NCBI RefSeq assembly: GCF_004792655.1
Contig: NZ_SRZC01000021.1
Span: 1-64,000, forward strand
Length of the DNA stretch: 64,000 bases
Direction of reading: 5' to 3'
Origin: Palleniella muris
GTDB taxonomy: Bacteria; Bacteroidota; Bacteroidia; Bacteroidales; Bacteroidaceae
Shown here: in pieces, positions 27,641-37,700 of the stretch
Numbering within the stretch: position 1 is the first letter of the stretch
Layout of the letters: each line of letters begins with the position of its first letter
The notes under the pieces: generated by a model
What the model was told of the DNA's origin: nothing
Seen by the model: only the letters and a program-made list of their open reading frames with translations
The model's database searches: none
Made by a program: the position numbers and the translations under genes

Positions 27641-28116
27641 TCTTTTATCTCCTCTGTCTCGCATCCGCTGAAGCCATATTCCGCGACGGCTTTGGCACGT
27701 GGAGAGCAGAAATAAACCACTTGCGCCTTGGTGCAGACCTCACCGCCCTGAATCAGTTCGGCATCGATGAACGCCACTTGCCTCATCTGCCGTGATAGCC
27801 GTGCACGCATCTCTATCCGTCCGCCGTCAATGGTTATGGGCTTCAGGTACTTTGTTTCCATTTTGCTTGTCACAGCCATAGTGCTGAGTTTGTGGAACAC
27901 CACCCAGCCGGCAATCTCGTCAAGCATAAGGCAGTGTATGCCTCCGTGCAGCGTGTTCCTCCAACTTTGGTAGGCAGGGTCAGGATTCCAATAGCTTACT
28001 ATGTCATCCCCGTCCTCAATGAATTCGAGTTTCAGCCCCTTCTCGTTGGTCGGGCTGCATCCCGGACAGCAGTAATCCGGCACTTTCAGCCATGGGTTCT
28101 TTATTCTTTTTAGCAT
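27637..28116 (-). CDS. PaaI/4HBT hotdog-fold thioesterase family protein
   Basis: 159 residues. YCCPGCSPTNEKGLKLEF, SWRNTLHGGIHCLMLDEIAGWV and SKMETKYLKPI are characteristic of hotdog thioesterases: the HGG motif precedes the catalytic D/E helix. It would hydrolyse an acyl-CoA, with substrate unknown. It is the last gene of the nagB operon. The start lies directly after an A/C-rich repeat leader (28118-28149) instead of a Shine-Dalgarno site. Confidence 0.8.
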   Translation of the reverse strand: MLKRIKNPWLKVPDYCCPGCSPTNEKGLKLEFIEDGDDIVSYWNPDPAYQSWRNTLHGGIHCLMLDEIAGWVVFHKLSTMAVTSKMETKYLKPITIDGGRIEMRARLSRQMRQVAFIDAELIQGGEVCTKAQVVYFCSPRAKAVAEYGFSGCETEEIKE

Positions 28117-28117
28117 T

Positions 28118-28149
28118 GGTTATGGGTTGTTGGTTGTAGGTTATGGGTT
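28118..28149 (-). repeat. AACC-repeat leader before the thioesterase
   Basis: Read on the minus strand this is a string of AACC words (aacccataacctacaaccaa, then a second aacccataacc) ending 1 nt before the start codon. Almost the same G-free sequence precedes the GH2 genes at 33154 (minus) and 48529 (plus). Confidence 0.6.
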
Positions 28150-28575
28150 CTTTTGTTTCTTTCCTTGCGGCATCATCTTTGCAATGATGTGCCCGAGGGC
28201 AGCACCGAGACAGACACCGAGGGCATTGCATATAGCGTCAAAGACATCACCCGAACGGCAGGTTGTCAGATAAGCCTGTGCCAGTTCCACAAGGCATCCC
28301 ATGGCGATAGGGCACAGAAAGCCGTAAAGAAGCAGTCTTTTCCATGCAAAAGAGCCTTTATGCGCTTTGGCATATTCCACCCAAATCACCGCTGTCAGTG
28401 TGCCATACATCACGAAATGCGTCCATTTGTCCATGAAGGAAATGTTGTTAAGTGGTGTCTCCGGAATAGGAATCATGCACACAACCCAAATGGCAATGGC
28501 TATGACAATGGAGAATGGATACTTCCTTGTCACAGCCATTATATTGATAGAGGTCTTGCAATCTTTCATGAACAT
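28141..28575 (-). CDS. VanZ-like membrane protein
   Basis: 144 residues with four hydrophobic segments (FSIVIAIAIWVVCMIPIPE, WTHFVMYGTLTAVIWVEYA, LLLYGFLCPIAMGCLVELAQ, AICNALGVCLGAALGHIIA). The pattern DKWTHF...GCLVELAQAYL...GDVFDAICNALG is typical of VanZ-like proteins, whose function is unclear. ATG 28569 is an alternative start. It sits 3 nt after the nitroreductase stop, in the same operon. Confidence 0.8.
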   Translation of the reverse strand: MFMKDCKTSINIMAVTRKYPFSIVIAIAIWVVCMIPIPETPLNNISFMDKWTHFVMYGTLTAVIWVEYAKAHKGSFAWKRLLLYGFLCPIAMGCLVELAQAYLTTCRSGDVFDAICNALGVCLGAALGHIIAKMMPQGKKQKNP

Positions 28576-28578
28576 CGG

Positions 28579-29127
28579 TTATTTTGCCCAATAGATATAA
28601 TCTTCCTTTCGTGGTTTAGGCTCCTGCAGCGGTTTTGCGGCATAGCCGAGAGCAACATGTCCTATGCCGATGTAGTCGCCTTCTATGCCAAGGTCACGGA
28701 GAATCTGCTTTCCTTCCTCGCTCTCAAACTCCTCTTTGGCGCGGTGAATCCATATAGAATTGACACCGAGTGATTCCGCTGCAAGCATGAGAGTCTGCAT
28801 GACTATCGGTCCGTCGTACATTGCATTGGGTGATTCCTTTACGAGTACAATCAGCATACATGGCGCACCATAGAACGGGTCTGCACCCGGTGGGGTGGAA
28901 GTGACAAGGTTCTTTCCCGTGATGATTGCCGAATTCATCCGTGATATGCGATCACGCAACTCTTTGTTGGTGACGGCAATGATGATCGGGTTCTGCTGTC
29001 CGCGGCTTGTTGGTGACCATGTGCCTGCCTCACAAATCTGCTGTATGGTCTCTTCCGACGGCATGCGCTCTGGGTCAAAGCACCGGCAGCTGCGCCGTGA
29101 CATGATAGTCTCTATAACTTTGTTCAT
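28579..29127 (-). CDS. nitroreductase family protein
   Basis: 182 residues from MNKVIETIMSRRSCRCFDPE at 29127. The upstream extension in the open frame is within the nagB end and unlikely. Flavin-binding motifs include the RRSCR start, the TWSPTSRGQQNPIIIAV segment and the SLGVNSIWIHRAKEEFE helix, ending in GYAAKPLQEPKPRKE. It is an FMN-dependent NAD(P)H oxidoreductase of unknown substrate, 10 nt downstream of nagB in an operon. Confidence 0.9.
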   Translation of the reverse strand: MNKVIETIMSRRSCRCFDPERMPSEETIQQICEAGTWSPTSRGQQNPIIIAVTNKELRDRISRMNSAIITGKNLVTSTPPGADPFYGAPCMLIVLVKESPNAMYDGPIVMQTLMLAAESLGVNSIWIHRAKEEFESEEGKQILRDLGIEGDYIGIGHVALGYAAKPLQEPKPRKEDYIYWAK

Positions 29128-29137
29128 GGTATTGTGT

Positions 29138-29929
29138 TTACAAGTTTCCACGTTCTTTGTCAAGATAGTATTTGTATGTTGCCAAAGACAGCTCGTCGCA
29201 GGCTGCTTCGTCGCAGACAACGATGGAGTGAGGGTGCATCTGCAGTGCGGAAGCCGTCCATTTGTGGCTTATCGAACCGTCAATGATATGGCGCAATGCG
29301 CGTGCCTTGTGATGACCGTTGCATACGAGAAGCACCTCCTTGGCTGCCATGACTGTGCCGATACCGACAGTGAGGGCCTGGGTAGGCACAAGGCTCAGGT
29401 CGCCGCCAAAGAAGCGTGAGTTGGCAATGATGGTGTCTGTTGTGAGAGTTTTGATGCGTGTCTTTGACGCAAGGGATGAGCCCAGTTCGTTGAACGCAAG
29501 GTGTCCGTCCGGTCCTACGCCACCCATGAAGAGGTCGATTCCTCCGGCAGCCTCGATGGCAGCCTCGTATTCCTCGCATTCTTTTATGAGGTCTTCCGCG
29601 TTGCCGTTGAGGATGTGGACGTTCTCTTTCTTTATGTCGATGTGTGAGAAGAAGTTGTTCCACATGAACGAATGGTAGGATTCCGGATGGTCTTCGGGAA
29701 GATGCACATATTCATCCATGTTGAATGTTATCACGTTTTGGAAAGATATTTCTCCCGCTTCGTATTTCTTGACCAGTTCTTTGTAGAGACCGAGTGGTGA
29801 AGAACCTGTAGGGCAGCCGAGCTTGAAAGGCTTTTCCGGTGTCGGGGTGGCTTCCTTTATGCGGTTTGCGACATAGTTGGCAGCCCATTTTGACATTGAC
29901 TCGTAGTTGGGTTCGATAATGACTCTCAT
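29138..29929 (-). CDS. nagB: glucosamine-6-phosphate deaminase
   Basis: 263 residues from MRVIIEPNYESMSKWAANYV at 29929, the normal length for the family. It converts glucosamine-6-phosphate to fructose-6-phosphate and ammonia, the last step of amino-sugar catabolism. Key motifs are LGCPTGSSPLGLYKELVK, NMDEYVHLPEDHPESYHSFM (catalytic Asp), GGVGPDGHLAFNE and LTVGIGTVMAAKEV. It is the first gene of the operon nagB - nitroreductase - VanZ - thioesterase, with a -7 box at 30055-30062. Confidence 0.95.
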   Translation of the reverse strand: MRVIIEPNYESMSKWAANYVANRIKEATPTPEKPFKLGCPTGSSPLGLYKELVKKYEAGEISFQNVITFNMDEYVHLPEDHPESYHSFMWNNFFSHIDIKKENVHILNGNAEDLIKECEEYEAAIEAAGGIDLFMGGVGPDGHLAFNELGSSLASKTRIKTLTTDTIIANSRFFGGDLSLVPTQALTVGIGTVMAAKEVLLVCNGHHKARALRHIIDGSISHKWTASALQMHPHSIVVCDEAACDELSLATYKYYLDKERGNL

Positions 29930-30054
29930 TGTTTTTTCTTTTTGTTGGTTATTACTTGGCGTATCCTCACCATGGCAGTTCATAGGGGATGAATGTCATC
30001 CGTACACTCTCTTGCATTTCTGGTGCAGGACTATGCATACTGACTTTTGTCTTG

Positions 30055-30062
30055 CAAAAATA
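30055..30062 (-). promoter_or_regulatory. -7 box of the nagB operon
   Basis: Minus-strand TATTTTTG, 126 nt upstream of the nagB start. No clear -33 TTTG. The rest of 29930-30326 shows nothing else recognisable. Confidence 0.4.
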
Positions 30063-30326
30063 CGAATAATTTTGGAAAAACTCTCCATGTCTTCTTGTTT
30101 TTTTATTTGTGAAAGTGCTTTTTCTTGCGTTTTGTATATATATTGCTGTAATTTCAGCGACTTTAGGGGGTGTTGCCTAATGTGTTGTTTGCAGAGAAAA
30201 CGCATTGTGCCATGTAATCGGAATAACAGTTTACTGATGTATTTGTCGATATGTCAAGGAAAAATGCTTGGCAGTGTGCAAAGTGTCAGGTAAAGAGTTG
30301 TTTTGTGTGAACTGAAAATCTAACGG

Positions 30327-30521
30327 ATGTTAAAAGACCATTGATATAGTGAAAGGTAACATTTTGCATTGCCAAAGGTAATCCTTCGCGAAGTCAAGTG
30401 TAACCTTTTACGGTGCAAAAGGTTACCTTTCATTTTGTCATTTGCCATGCTGTGACTTTTTGTTGTTGGTATACGGAAAAATAATAGGTGACACTTTGCG
30501 AACAAAGTATCACCTATTTGG
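30327..30521. repeat. 22-bp-period array, copy B (up to eight positions)
   Basis: Units of 19 nt start at 30349, 30371, 30393 and 30415 (exact 22-bp period), preceded in phase by atgttaaaa (30327) and followed by ttttgtca. Two degenerate positions (30437, 30459) are followed, still in phase, by two clear units at 30481 and 30503 that together form a hairpin (aataggtg...cacctatt). It lies between the 3' end of GH2 and the nagB promoter. Confidence 0.8.
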
Positions 30522-30568
30522 GGTGGCAAGAATATTCTTGCCGGATTGTAATGCAATGTTGTGGAAAC

Positions 30569-33154
30569 TTATTTTGTCACACCGAAGTCGGCTTGCTGGT
30601 CCTGAACTTCCTGCAACATGCGCTGCTTCTCCTCGTCGGAGATTTGCTTAGAGCTTGAGTTTGAGGACGATGCGCTGCCCGAAACTTTAGCCTTGCTGCT
30701 TGCATCGATGCCCAGTCCGCGCACGAATTGGCAGTCGGCAGGTACGGATTCCACCTCAAGGTCGCAAGGAGTAGGGGAGTGTGTGCCCGGATAAAGCACG
30801 TCGGCATGTATCTTTATCTTGCCCGGAGTGGTTGTGCTGCGCAGGAGTATCGGTGCACTTCCCCATTCTGCCTGACGCGGATTGGCACCTATATCGGTGC
30901 CGTCGCCGATGATTTCGGCAGGACCTTCCACCGTGAACTTAATCTGTTCCTTAGCCAGACGGCGCACATTGCCGCTGTCGTCGGTCACTTCGCATACCAC
31001 AACGATGAAGTCTGAGCCGTCGGCGACAAGTTTTCTGTCACGCTCATCGGCGTACATGCGCAGTTTTGTGCTGCGGCGTGAAGGCATTCTCTTCGTTGTT
31101 GCGACAACCTTTCCGTTGATAATACCCTCTGCCACGAGGTTCACTTTCTGCCAGTTGCGCTGCTTGTAGGAGTACTCGCGTGCCTGCCAGAAGTCCCAAA
31201 CATCCTTGAAAACCACCGGTGCGTTGTACGGACGGTCAGCCTCGCCGTACTTTTCCACAGGGAGTGTCCATGATTTCTCACCGTCAAAGATTGACAGACG
31301 GACACTGTCGCAGTTGGAGAACACCACCACATCGTTCTCGGAGAACTGTCCCATCTCATGAGCGATGTAGACCATCGGCTCGCCTTCCGTCACAGGAATC
31401 TGTGAGTTGAACATGTAATAGGATGTCTTTGGCTGACGGAACGCATCAAAGTTTCCACCCCAATATGGGTCAGGATGATAGCCACGCTGGTGGTCGAACG
31501 GATGCCATTGGCATCCTCCGAGGAACAGTCCGGTGGTGCGATGCTGGTCGCGTGTGGTGTTGGAGAGTGAGAGAGCCTGCTTCAACTGTGGTATCTCGCC
31601 CCATGAACGGCTTGCGCGGTTGAGGTTGTTGTGAGCATACCAGTCATCGACAAGTTCGCCATATTCGCGTGTGAGCATGTTTTTGTTCAACTGCTGCGCC
31701 TTGAGTTCGAGACCGTCTGTCTTCTCATCGTCACCCGGCCATGCGTAAACGACATCATAGTTCTCAAGTACGCCCGCACTGTGAAGGTCGGCAGCAGCGA
31801 CAGGGCGGTAAGGATAAGGGTACTCGTCCTTGGTAATCTGCAAGGCTTCGAGTGCGAACTTCTCCGGATAGCGTGTCTCGTTGAGGATTGGTTCCCACAT
31901 GAGGACACACGGATGGTTGCGGTCGCGGCGTATGATGTCGCGAGTATTCTGGTGTACAAGCTCGGCAAATTTCGGGTCTTTGTTCCAATACTGCCAGCCC
32001 GGAGTTGCCACAATGATGAAGATTCCGAGTTCGTCGCAAGCGTCCATAAACGCCGGATCCTGCGGATAGTGTGCCACACGGATGAGGTTGAAGCCACAAT
32101 CCTTCAGTCGCTGCACGTCACGACGCTGCTGAGAGTTAGGCAGGGCGTTGCCGACATAGGCAAAGTCCTGATGGCGGTTTGCGCCCATAAACTGGCGGTA
32201 ACGCTTGCCGTTGAGCCAGAAACCGTCCTTGCCCTTGAACTCAAAGCTGCGGATGCCAATCTTTGTGTCGCGCTTTTCGGTCTCCTTGTTGGCAAGAACC
32301 TGTGTGCGCATGGTGTAGAGATAAGGATTCTCAGGTGACCAAAGATTTGGTTTTTGAATCTTTGCGCCCTGTTTTATGGTCTTGCTTCCCTTGGCAGGGA
32401 TTGTGACTTTGCTTGTCCAAGTCTTTATCTTCTTTCCCGCAGCGTCAAGGAGAGTGTTTGTGACGGTAACGGTCTGTGGCTTGTTGAGTGAGTTCTCAAC
32501 ATCAGTGTTGACATAAACCTCCGCGCTTTTCTCTGATATGTTTGCATAATGGACGAAGATTCCGCCACCTGCCACCTCGCCTTTCTCAACGGCATCGGTG
32601 ATGTGTACGGCAGGCTGCTCTATGAGCCATACGTCACGATAGATACCGCCATGGTAGCAGAAATCGAGAGTCATCTGCTTCTTTCCCGGAGGATAGGACT
32701 TGTCGTCGGAGTTGTCTGTCATCACAGCGATGAGGCATTCGTCGCCCGCCTTTACACCGGCAGCCGTGAGGTCAATGGTTATAGGCAGGTAACCGCCAAG
32801 ATGCTCCTTGACAAGTTTGCCGTTCACGTAAATGTTCTGTTTGCCCATGATTGCCTCAAACTGCAGGGAGACAGTGCCGTTGGTGTATTTTGTGGCAGGC
32901 ATCCGGAAGCGTTTCCTGTACCATGCGACGCCCTGATAGTTGCGGTTTCCGCTGCCTTCTGCCGGCATAAGCTGCACTGTGTGGGGCGTGGAGACCACCT
33001 CCCATTGGCTGTCATCGTAGTTTACGGCTTCTGCGCCTTTTGCTTCTCCTCGGTGGAAACGCCAGTCGAGGTTGAAGTTCCATACCTGCTGTGCGAAGCC
33101 CGGCAGGATGTTCATGGCTAAAAGGAGAAGGATGAATGATAGTCTTGTTCTCAT
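30569..33154 (-). CDS. secreted glycoside hydrolase family 2 enzyme (beta-galactosidase-like)
   Basis: 861 residues from MRTRLSFILLLLAMNILPGF at 33154, with signal peptide to GFAQ. Domain order is a jelly-roll sugar-binding domain (~20-190), an Ig-like domain (~195-300), then a TIM barrel with acid/base Glu in LMWEPILNETRYPEKF and nucleophile Glu in MLTREYGELVDDW. C-terminal DUF4982-like and Ig-like domains follow, and a serine-rich tail (SGSASSSNSSSKQ) ends it. It probably removes beta-galactosyl or related sugars from pectin side chains in the periplasm. It is the last gene of the minus operon. No terminator is obvious, although the copy B array follows it. Confidence 0.88.
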   Translation of the reverse strand: MRTRLSFILLLLAMNILPGFAQQVWNFNLDWRFHRGEAKGAEAVNYDDSQWEVVSTPHTVQLMPAEGSGNRNYQGVAWYRKRFRMPATKYTNGTVSLQFEAIMGKQNIYVNGKLVKEHLGGYLPITIDLTAAGVKAGDECLIAVMTDNSDDKSYPPGKKQMTLDFCYHGGIYRDVWLIEQPAVHITDAVEKGEVAGGGIFVHYANISEKSAEVYVNTDVENSLNKPQTVTVTNTLLDAAGKKIKTWTSKVTIPAKGSKTIKQGAKIQKPNLWSPENPYLYTMRTQVLANKETEKRDTKIGIRSFEFKGKDGFWLNGKRYRQFMGANRHQDFAYVGNALPNSQQRRDVQRLKDCGFNLIRVAHYPQDPAFMDACDELGIFIIVATPGWQYWNKDPKFAELVHQNTRDIIRRDRNHPCVLMWEPILNETRYPEKFALEALQITKDEYPYPYRPVAAADLHSAGVLENYDVVYAWPGDDEKTDGLELKAQQLNKNMLTREYGELVDDWYAHNNLNRASRSWGEIPQLKQALSLSNTTRDQHRTTGLFLGGCQWHPFDHQRGYHPDPYWGGNFDAFRQPKTSYYMFNSQIPVTEGEPMVYIAHEMGQFSENDVVVFSNCDSVRLSIFDGEKSWTLPVEKYGEADRPYNAPVVFKDVWDFWQAREYSYKQRNWQKVNLVAEGIINGKVVATTKRMPSRRSTKLRMYADERDRKLVADGSDFIVVVCEVTDDSGNVRRLAKEQIKFTVEGPAEIIGDGTDIGANPRQAEWGSAPILLRSTTTPGKIKIHADVLYPGTHSPTPCDLEVESVPADCQFVRGLGIDASSKAKVSGSASSSNSSSKQISDEEKQRMLQEVQDQQADFGVTK

Positions 33155-33158
33155 TTTC

Positions 33159-33176
33159 GGTTGTTGGTTGTAGGTT
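33159..33176 (-). repeat. AACC-repeat leader before GH2
   Basis: Minus-strand aacctacaaccaacaacc ends 4 nt before the start codon at 33154. It is the same leader type as at 28118-28149 and 48484-48515. Confidence 0.6.
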
Positions 33177-33193
33177 TTTTGTTTTTGCAGTAT

Positions 33194-33234
33194 TGTCATT
33201 AATGTCAATATTGACAGTATTGTCAATTCTGATT
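33194..33234. repeat. 9-bp-period TGWCA array (second locus)
   Basis: TGTCA or TGACA starts at 33194, 33203, 33212 and 33221, with a decayed unit (TGATT) at 33230, all 9 bp apart. It lies between the esterase and GH2 genes of one operon, the same setting as the array at 19454-19543. Confidence 0.8.
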
Positions 33235-33249
33235 AAAGCCGGAAATGCT

Positions 33250-34731
33250 TTATCTCTGCTTGTCGTAATCCTTTGTTTCAGTGGTCTCTGTCTTGCGTTC
33301 CTCCACTGGCCAGTTGTCTGTGCGGAACGAAGAGAGCGGCAGGCCGTCACAGAAGAGGTCGCCCTCACACCAGTCTTTGAACGCATAGCGTACTGCCACA
33401 GGGTTCTTTACCTCAGGGGAATAGACGGCAAGGAACTTTCTTTTGTGCAGTTCCACTGTCGCAGGGTGGAACACACGGTCCTCGCCGGCAATCTCGAAGA
33501 GGTGGCTTGTGAACGAACTGTTTGCACCATAGAGGTTCATTTTGTCACGCTCGAACTCAAGGATTGCCTTTCCGTTCTCGACGGTCATGCTCTTGTAGCG
33601 TGCCGATTCTGCCGTGATGCCCTTCCAACCGTAAGTCTTCACGAGGGCAAGCATGGCAAGGCGTTCGCCTGCAACGCTCTTCTTCGGTGGATGGATGCCT
33701 TTCTCTATGCCGGCATCCATGAGCACAGCCATGCCTGCATTGGGGATTTGCGTCTCGGCTATGTACTGCTGCTCACGGAGAAGTGCAGAGTTCACTGTCC
33801 AGTTGATGATGCTGTAGTCGTACGGTGCTATCTGGCAATAGTAGAAAGGGAACTCGCCGATGCCCCATTTGTCGCGCCAGCAGCCAACCATAGTCTGCAA
33901 CTGCTGTGCGTAATCCTGATAGCGTGGCACATTGTCCTCACCCTGATAGAAGATTGCACCCTTTATTCCGTAGCCGATGACAGGGTTAAGCATACCGTTG
34001 AAAAGCACTGTCGGCTGACGGTTTTTGGACTTTATGTCCGATGGTTTGTAGGGGATTTGGTAAGGGGACTTCTCTGTCACGAAAGGTTTTACATACTCGC
34101 GTGCAATCCAAGACTCACAAGAAGAGCCGCCCCATGCCGTAACGATAAGTCCGACAGGCACATTGAGAGTGCGGCGCAGCTCACGTCCGAAATAGTAGGC
34201 TGTGGCAGCAAAGTCGCGTATTACCTCAGGTTCAGAGGTCTTCCACTGACCTACTGTTGTGTCGGTAGGCTCCACACGGCTGATGCGTTTTGACTGGAAG
34301 ACGTGCAGAAGAGGGTCTGTGGAGTGGAGAATGTCTGTCGGTCCGTTCTCAATCGGCTGTGAAGGGAAGCCCTTCATAGGCATTTCCATGTTCGACTGTC
34401 CGGCACATATCCACACCTCACCTATGAGCACGTTGTCGAAAGTGAGTGTCTCGCCGTCGCTGACGGTCACGCTGTACGGTCCTCCTGCCTCAGGAGTGGA
34501 GACCGAAACGTTCCATTTGCCGTCGCTGTTGGCAGTGGTGCGGTAAGTCTTTTTGTTCCATGAGGTAGTCACCTTGACGGTCTTGCCAGCATCGGTGGTG
34601 CCCCACAGTTTCACGTTTGACTCACGTTGCAGTACCATTCGACTGTCAAAGATGGTCGGCATCCATATCTTTGCATGGGCGATTGTCGCCATGCAGAATG
34701 CCAGGAAAAGTAATGTTGTAAGTTTTTTCAT
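33250..34731 (-). CDS. SGNH-type carbohydrate acetylesterase (sialate O-acetylesterase-like)
   Basis: 493 residues with signal peptide to IAHA. After an N-terminal beta domain comes the SGNH hydrolase with nucleophile S113 in CAGQSNMEMPMKG. GAIFYQGEDNVPRY is the oxyanion/glycine block and the catalytic Asp/His region is DAGIEKGIHPPKK. Members deacetylate sialic acid, xylan or rhamnogalacturonan. Here the GH106 and GH2 neighbours suggest removal of acetyl groups from pectin. It starts 9 nt after the GH106 stop. Confidence 0.85.
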   Translation of the reverse strand: MKKLTTLLFLAFCMATIAHAKIWMPTIFDSRMVLQRESNVKLWGTTDAGKTVKVTTSWNKKTYRTTANSDGKWNVSVSTPEAGGPYSVTVSDGETLTFDNVLIGEVWICAGQSNMEMPMKGFPSQPIENGPTDILHSTDPLLHVFQSKRISRVEPTDTTVGQWKTSEPEVIRDFAATAYYFGRELRRTLNVPVGLIVTAWGGSSCESWIAREYVKPFVTEKSPYQIPYKPSDIKSKNRQPTVLFNGMLNPVIGYGIKGAIFYQGEDNVPRYQDYAQQLQTMVGCWRDKWGIGEFPFYYCQIAPYDYSIINWTVNSALLREQQYIAETQIPNAGMAVLMDAGIEKGIHPPKKSVAGERLAMLALVKTYGWKGITAESARYKSMTVENGKAILEFERDKMNLYGANSSFTSHLFEIAGEDRVFHPATVELHKRKFLAVYSPEVKNPVAVRYAFKDWCEGDLFCDGLPLSSFRTDNWPVEERKTETTETKDYDKQR

Positions 34732-34740
34732 TGGTTATGT

Positions 34741-37700
34741 TTATTTGATAGTTACAGGTCCGAGGAGTCCGGCAGGGAGAAGATGAGGCTTGTCCATACG
34801 GTATTTGGCGTTTGTCCATATACCATCATACGGTGCTTTGCCCTCGTCCATGCCGCGGAGAGCGTTTGCCCATGTGTTCACGACTTCTATTTCGATGGTG
34901 TTTACGCCCTTTTTCAGAGCCTTGCCGATGTTCGCTTCGTAAGGTGCTGTCCACACAATGCCGCAGTCGATGCCGTTAACCCAAACGTGGGCGATGTTTA
35001 TCACCTTGCCGAGTTGCAGTTTCTCGTTGCCTGAAGGTTTCTTTTTCAGTTTTACGGTTGTGGAGTATTTGCCGTGTCCGGAGAAGTAACGGAGGTTTCC
35101 TTCCTCAATCTCTGTCCAGCTCTTCAATGCGTCGAGCGTCATGGTTGCTCCCGCTTCCTTCAGTGTAAGAGTGTAAGGATTGGTGAGAGCGATAGGTTCT
35201 CTTTCCGGTTTTGCTGTCACTTCGGTCTTCTCTGCAGGCTGTTCAGGCAGGCAGGAGAGCATCTCTGCGATGCTGTTCTTTGGGAAAAGAACGAAGCAAG
35301 AGCCATTGGCAGGGAGAGAGATTGTCTCCGATGACCATGCAGAAACAGTGTTGTCAACGGCATTATATATATAAGGTGTACCGTTGGCGGTGTCACGGAA
35401 CTGCGCCGTGAATGTCACATCCCCGTTCTTTTGGTTAGAGATGAAATATATTTCGCCATTATTTGCGCTACGGTGTGTATATGCTATGCCATTCGGAAGC
35501 ACTGCATCACGCTTCAGACCGTAACGTGAGAAATCATCATCCGTAAAGGTCTTGTCAATGACTGCCACACCCGCCTTGCGGAGTTCCTCAATCTTAGCCT
35601 TTGCTTCCTTGCCGATTATGCCGTCAGGGTTCATCGGACGCACGCCGGGAACTACCACAATGCGGTACTTTGCACCACCCGGCAGCACCATGCAACCGTC
35701 CTTTGCCGTTGCAAGGTTAAGCAGAACATCAGGGTTGAAAGAGTCATACTGATAGCCACGCATGCAGTTCGCCCAGTCTTTCGGGTCAACAATGCCTGCA
35801 GAATGGTTAACACCGACAGGGCTGACCTCCATCGGCTGTCCGACGTTTGCAAGTCTTTTCGCCTCGGAAGCGACACGCTCCTTACCGAAAATGCCGGGCA
35901 GCATGCTCACAAGACGCTCAGGAAGGACAGAGCGGCGAGGCATTTCGTCACCGGTATATACGGCGATGTCCTGCACGGGGCGTCCCTGCTGGAGGAGTGC
36001 GGAGCAGCGTGTGATGTAGTCAACGAAAGGTTTTGCCTCCGGCATCCATGTCTGGTCGCGCTGGAAGAACAGACCGATGCCGTCAAGGGTCATGCCCGGT
36101 TTTTTGTCCATCCATGGGTTATGGGTGTTCACATGGAAGAAGAGACGGTTCATACCAAGGGCGAAATTGCGGTCGAGGAGTGTCTTTATGGACGCCGGAT
36201 CCTCATCCCATACGCCGCGAACCTCCGTGAATCCCTCCGCCTGCACTATGTTTTTGCCATAGATATGCGCACCAGAGATGGCGTCAAGCATATCATTTGG
36301 CTTGTCATGTGTAGGCGAATTGAGCCAATATTCTCCCATTGGGAAGTCGGCATACTTATAGTGGTCGAGTCCGTCTGCCACCATTGTCGGCGCAATGCTC
36401 TCGGAAGAGAACTGCATTCCCATCTTGTGGGCACGCTCTCTGACAGTTGTGAAGAACACATCATGGATGAGTTCGTTGATGGTAAGTCGCACATCGCGCA
36501 GCACACGCTCACTCTCGCTTGCGCTGACAACAGGGATTCCGGCGAACAACGGCAGCCAACGCTTGATGTCATAGCCGCGGCGTGCGCGGAACTCCTCTGC
36601 GAAATTCGTTGACCAGTTCTGGCATCCGCACTCCCAAGAGTCCACATGCAGATACTTGACAGTGTTGCTGTGCGGCAGTTCCATGAACTTGCAGAACCAG
36701 TTGTCGACAAGTTTGTTGACGGCAGCCTTTGAGAATTTGTCACACTCAAGACCTTTTCCTCCGCCTGCAGTGGCATTCATCTGCCCTGTTGAGCAGTGTC
36801 CCATACGGATGATATGGTAAGTTCCGGGACAGTTTGCCGGTATGCTTACAGTGCCGTCCTCACTCATTTCCAACGGAATTATGTCATAGAGAGTAGGACA
36901 GAACTCAGCAGGCACCTGCTTGTCGGTAGTCTCTTCCGCCACGCGCCATGCATAAGCAGCCTTTCCCTCCCATTGGTGAATCTTAGGATTCTGGAAGAAA
37001 CGGATGCCTTTCAGTCTAAGTGTCGGCTTCCATTTTGCAGCATCGAGATCCTCAGAACCCGGTTCTGTGCCGTCCGGAGACCAGCTGAAACGCAGCGTAA
37101 GAGGAGAGTTTGCGTTGTTCTTTATGTATTCCGGCAGTGTGAATGTTGCAGCAGCGGCAGTGTTCTGCCAGCCCTGACGTGCCGGAGTGAATGTCGTGAT
37201 GTAGTTAAAAGTCTTTCCGTCAAGACTGTATTCCACCTTCAGGCGCTGATTTTGAATATTTGTGCCCGACGGAGTGATTTCCACCGTGCGCACAACAGTG
37301 CCGTTAGGGAAATCAAAAGAGAATGAACAAGGCGCATTTGCACGTATGATGTTCTTCTCATCCGACGTCACACCATCCGACATAGCCATATTTGTGGCTT
37401 TCACCTCGTCCACCTTATGCTTGATAGGCACAGCAAAAGCAGCGATGTCCTTATAGCCCTCGCCTTTATAAGCGTCAAGTCTGAACTTGTAAGGAGCCGC
37501 CATTTTAGCTTTTTTCCCATATTTCTTAGAAGCCTTGGCGTTGCTTTTGTCCATGCCAACCTCCACGATTTCCTCTGTCCATACCACCTTCTGCATGGAT
37601 TCTTCCGGTGTAAACCACGGTCCTCCGGCAAGGGCGAAGCCGTCACAGATATGTATGCCCAGTTCCAGACCGAGCGAATCACACTGTTGCATGGAATATC

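Noticed and set aside
31631-32338. 235-residue open frame opposite GH2
   Set aside because: Shadow of the GH2 coding strand.
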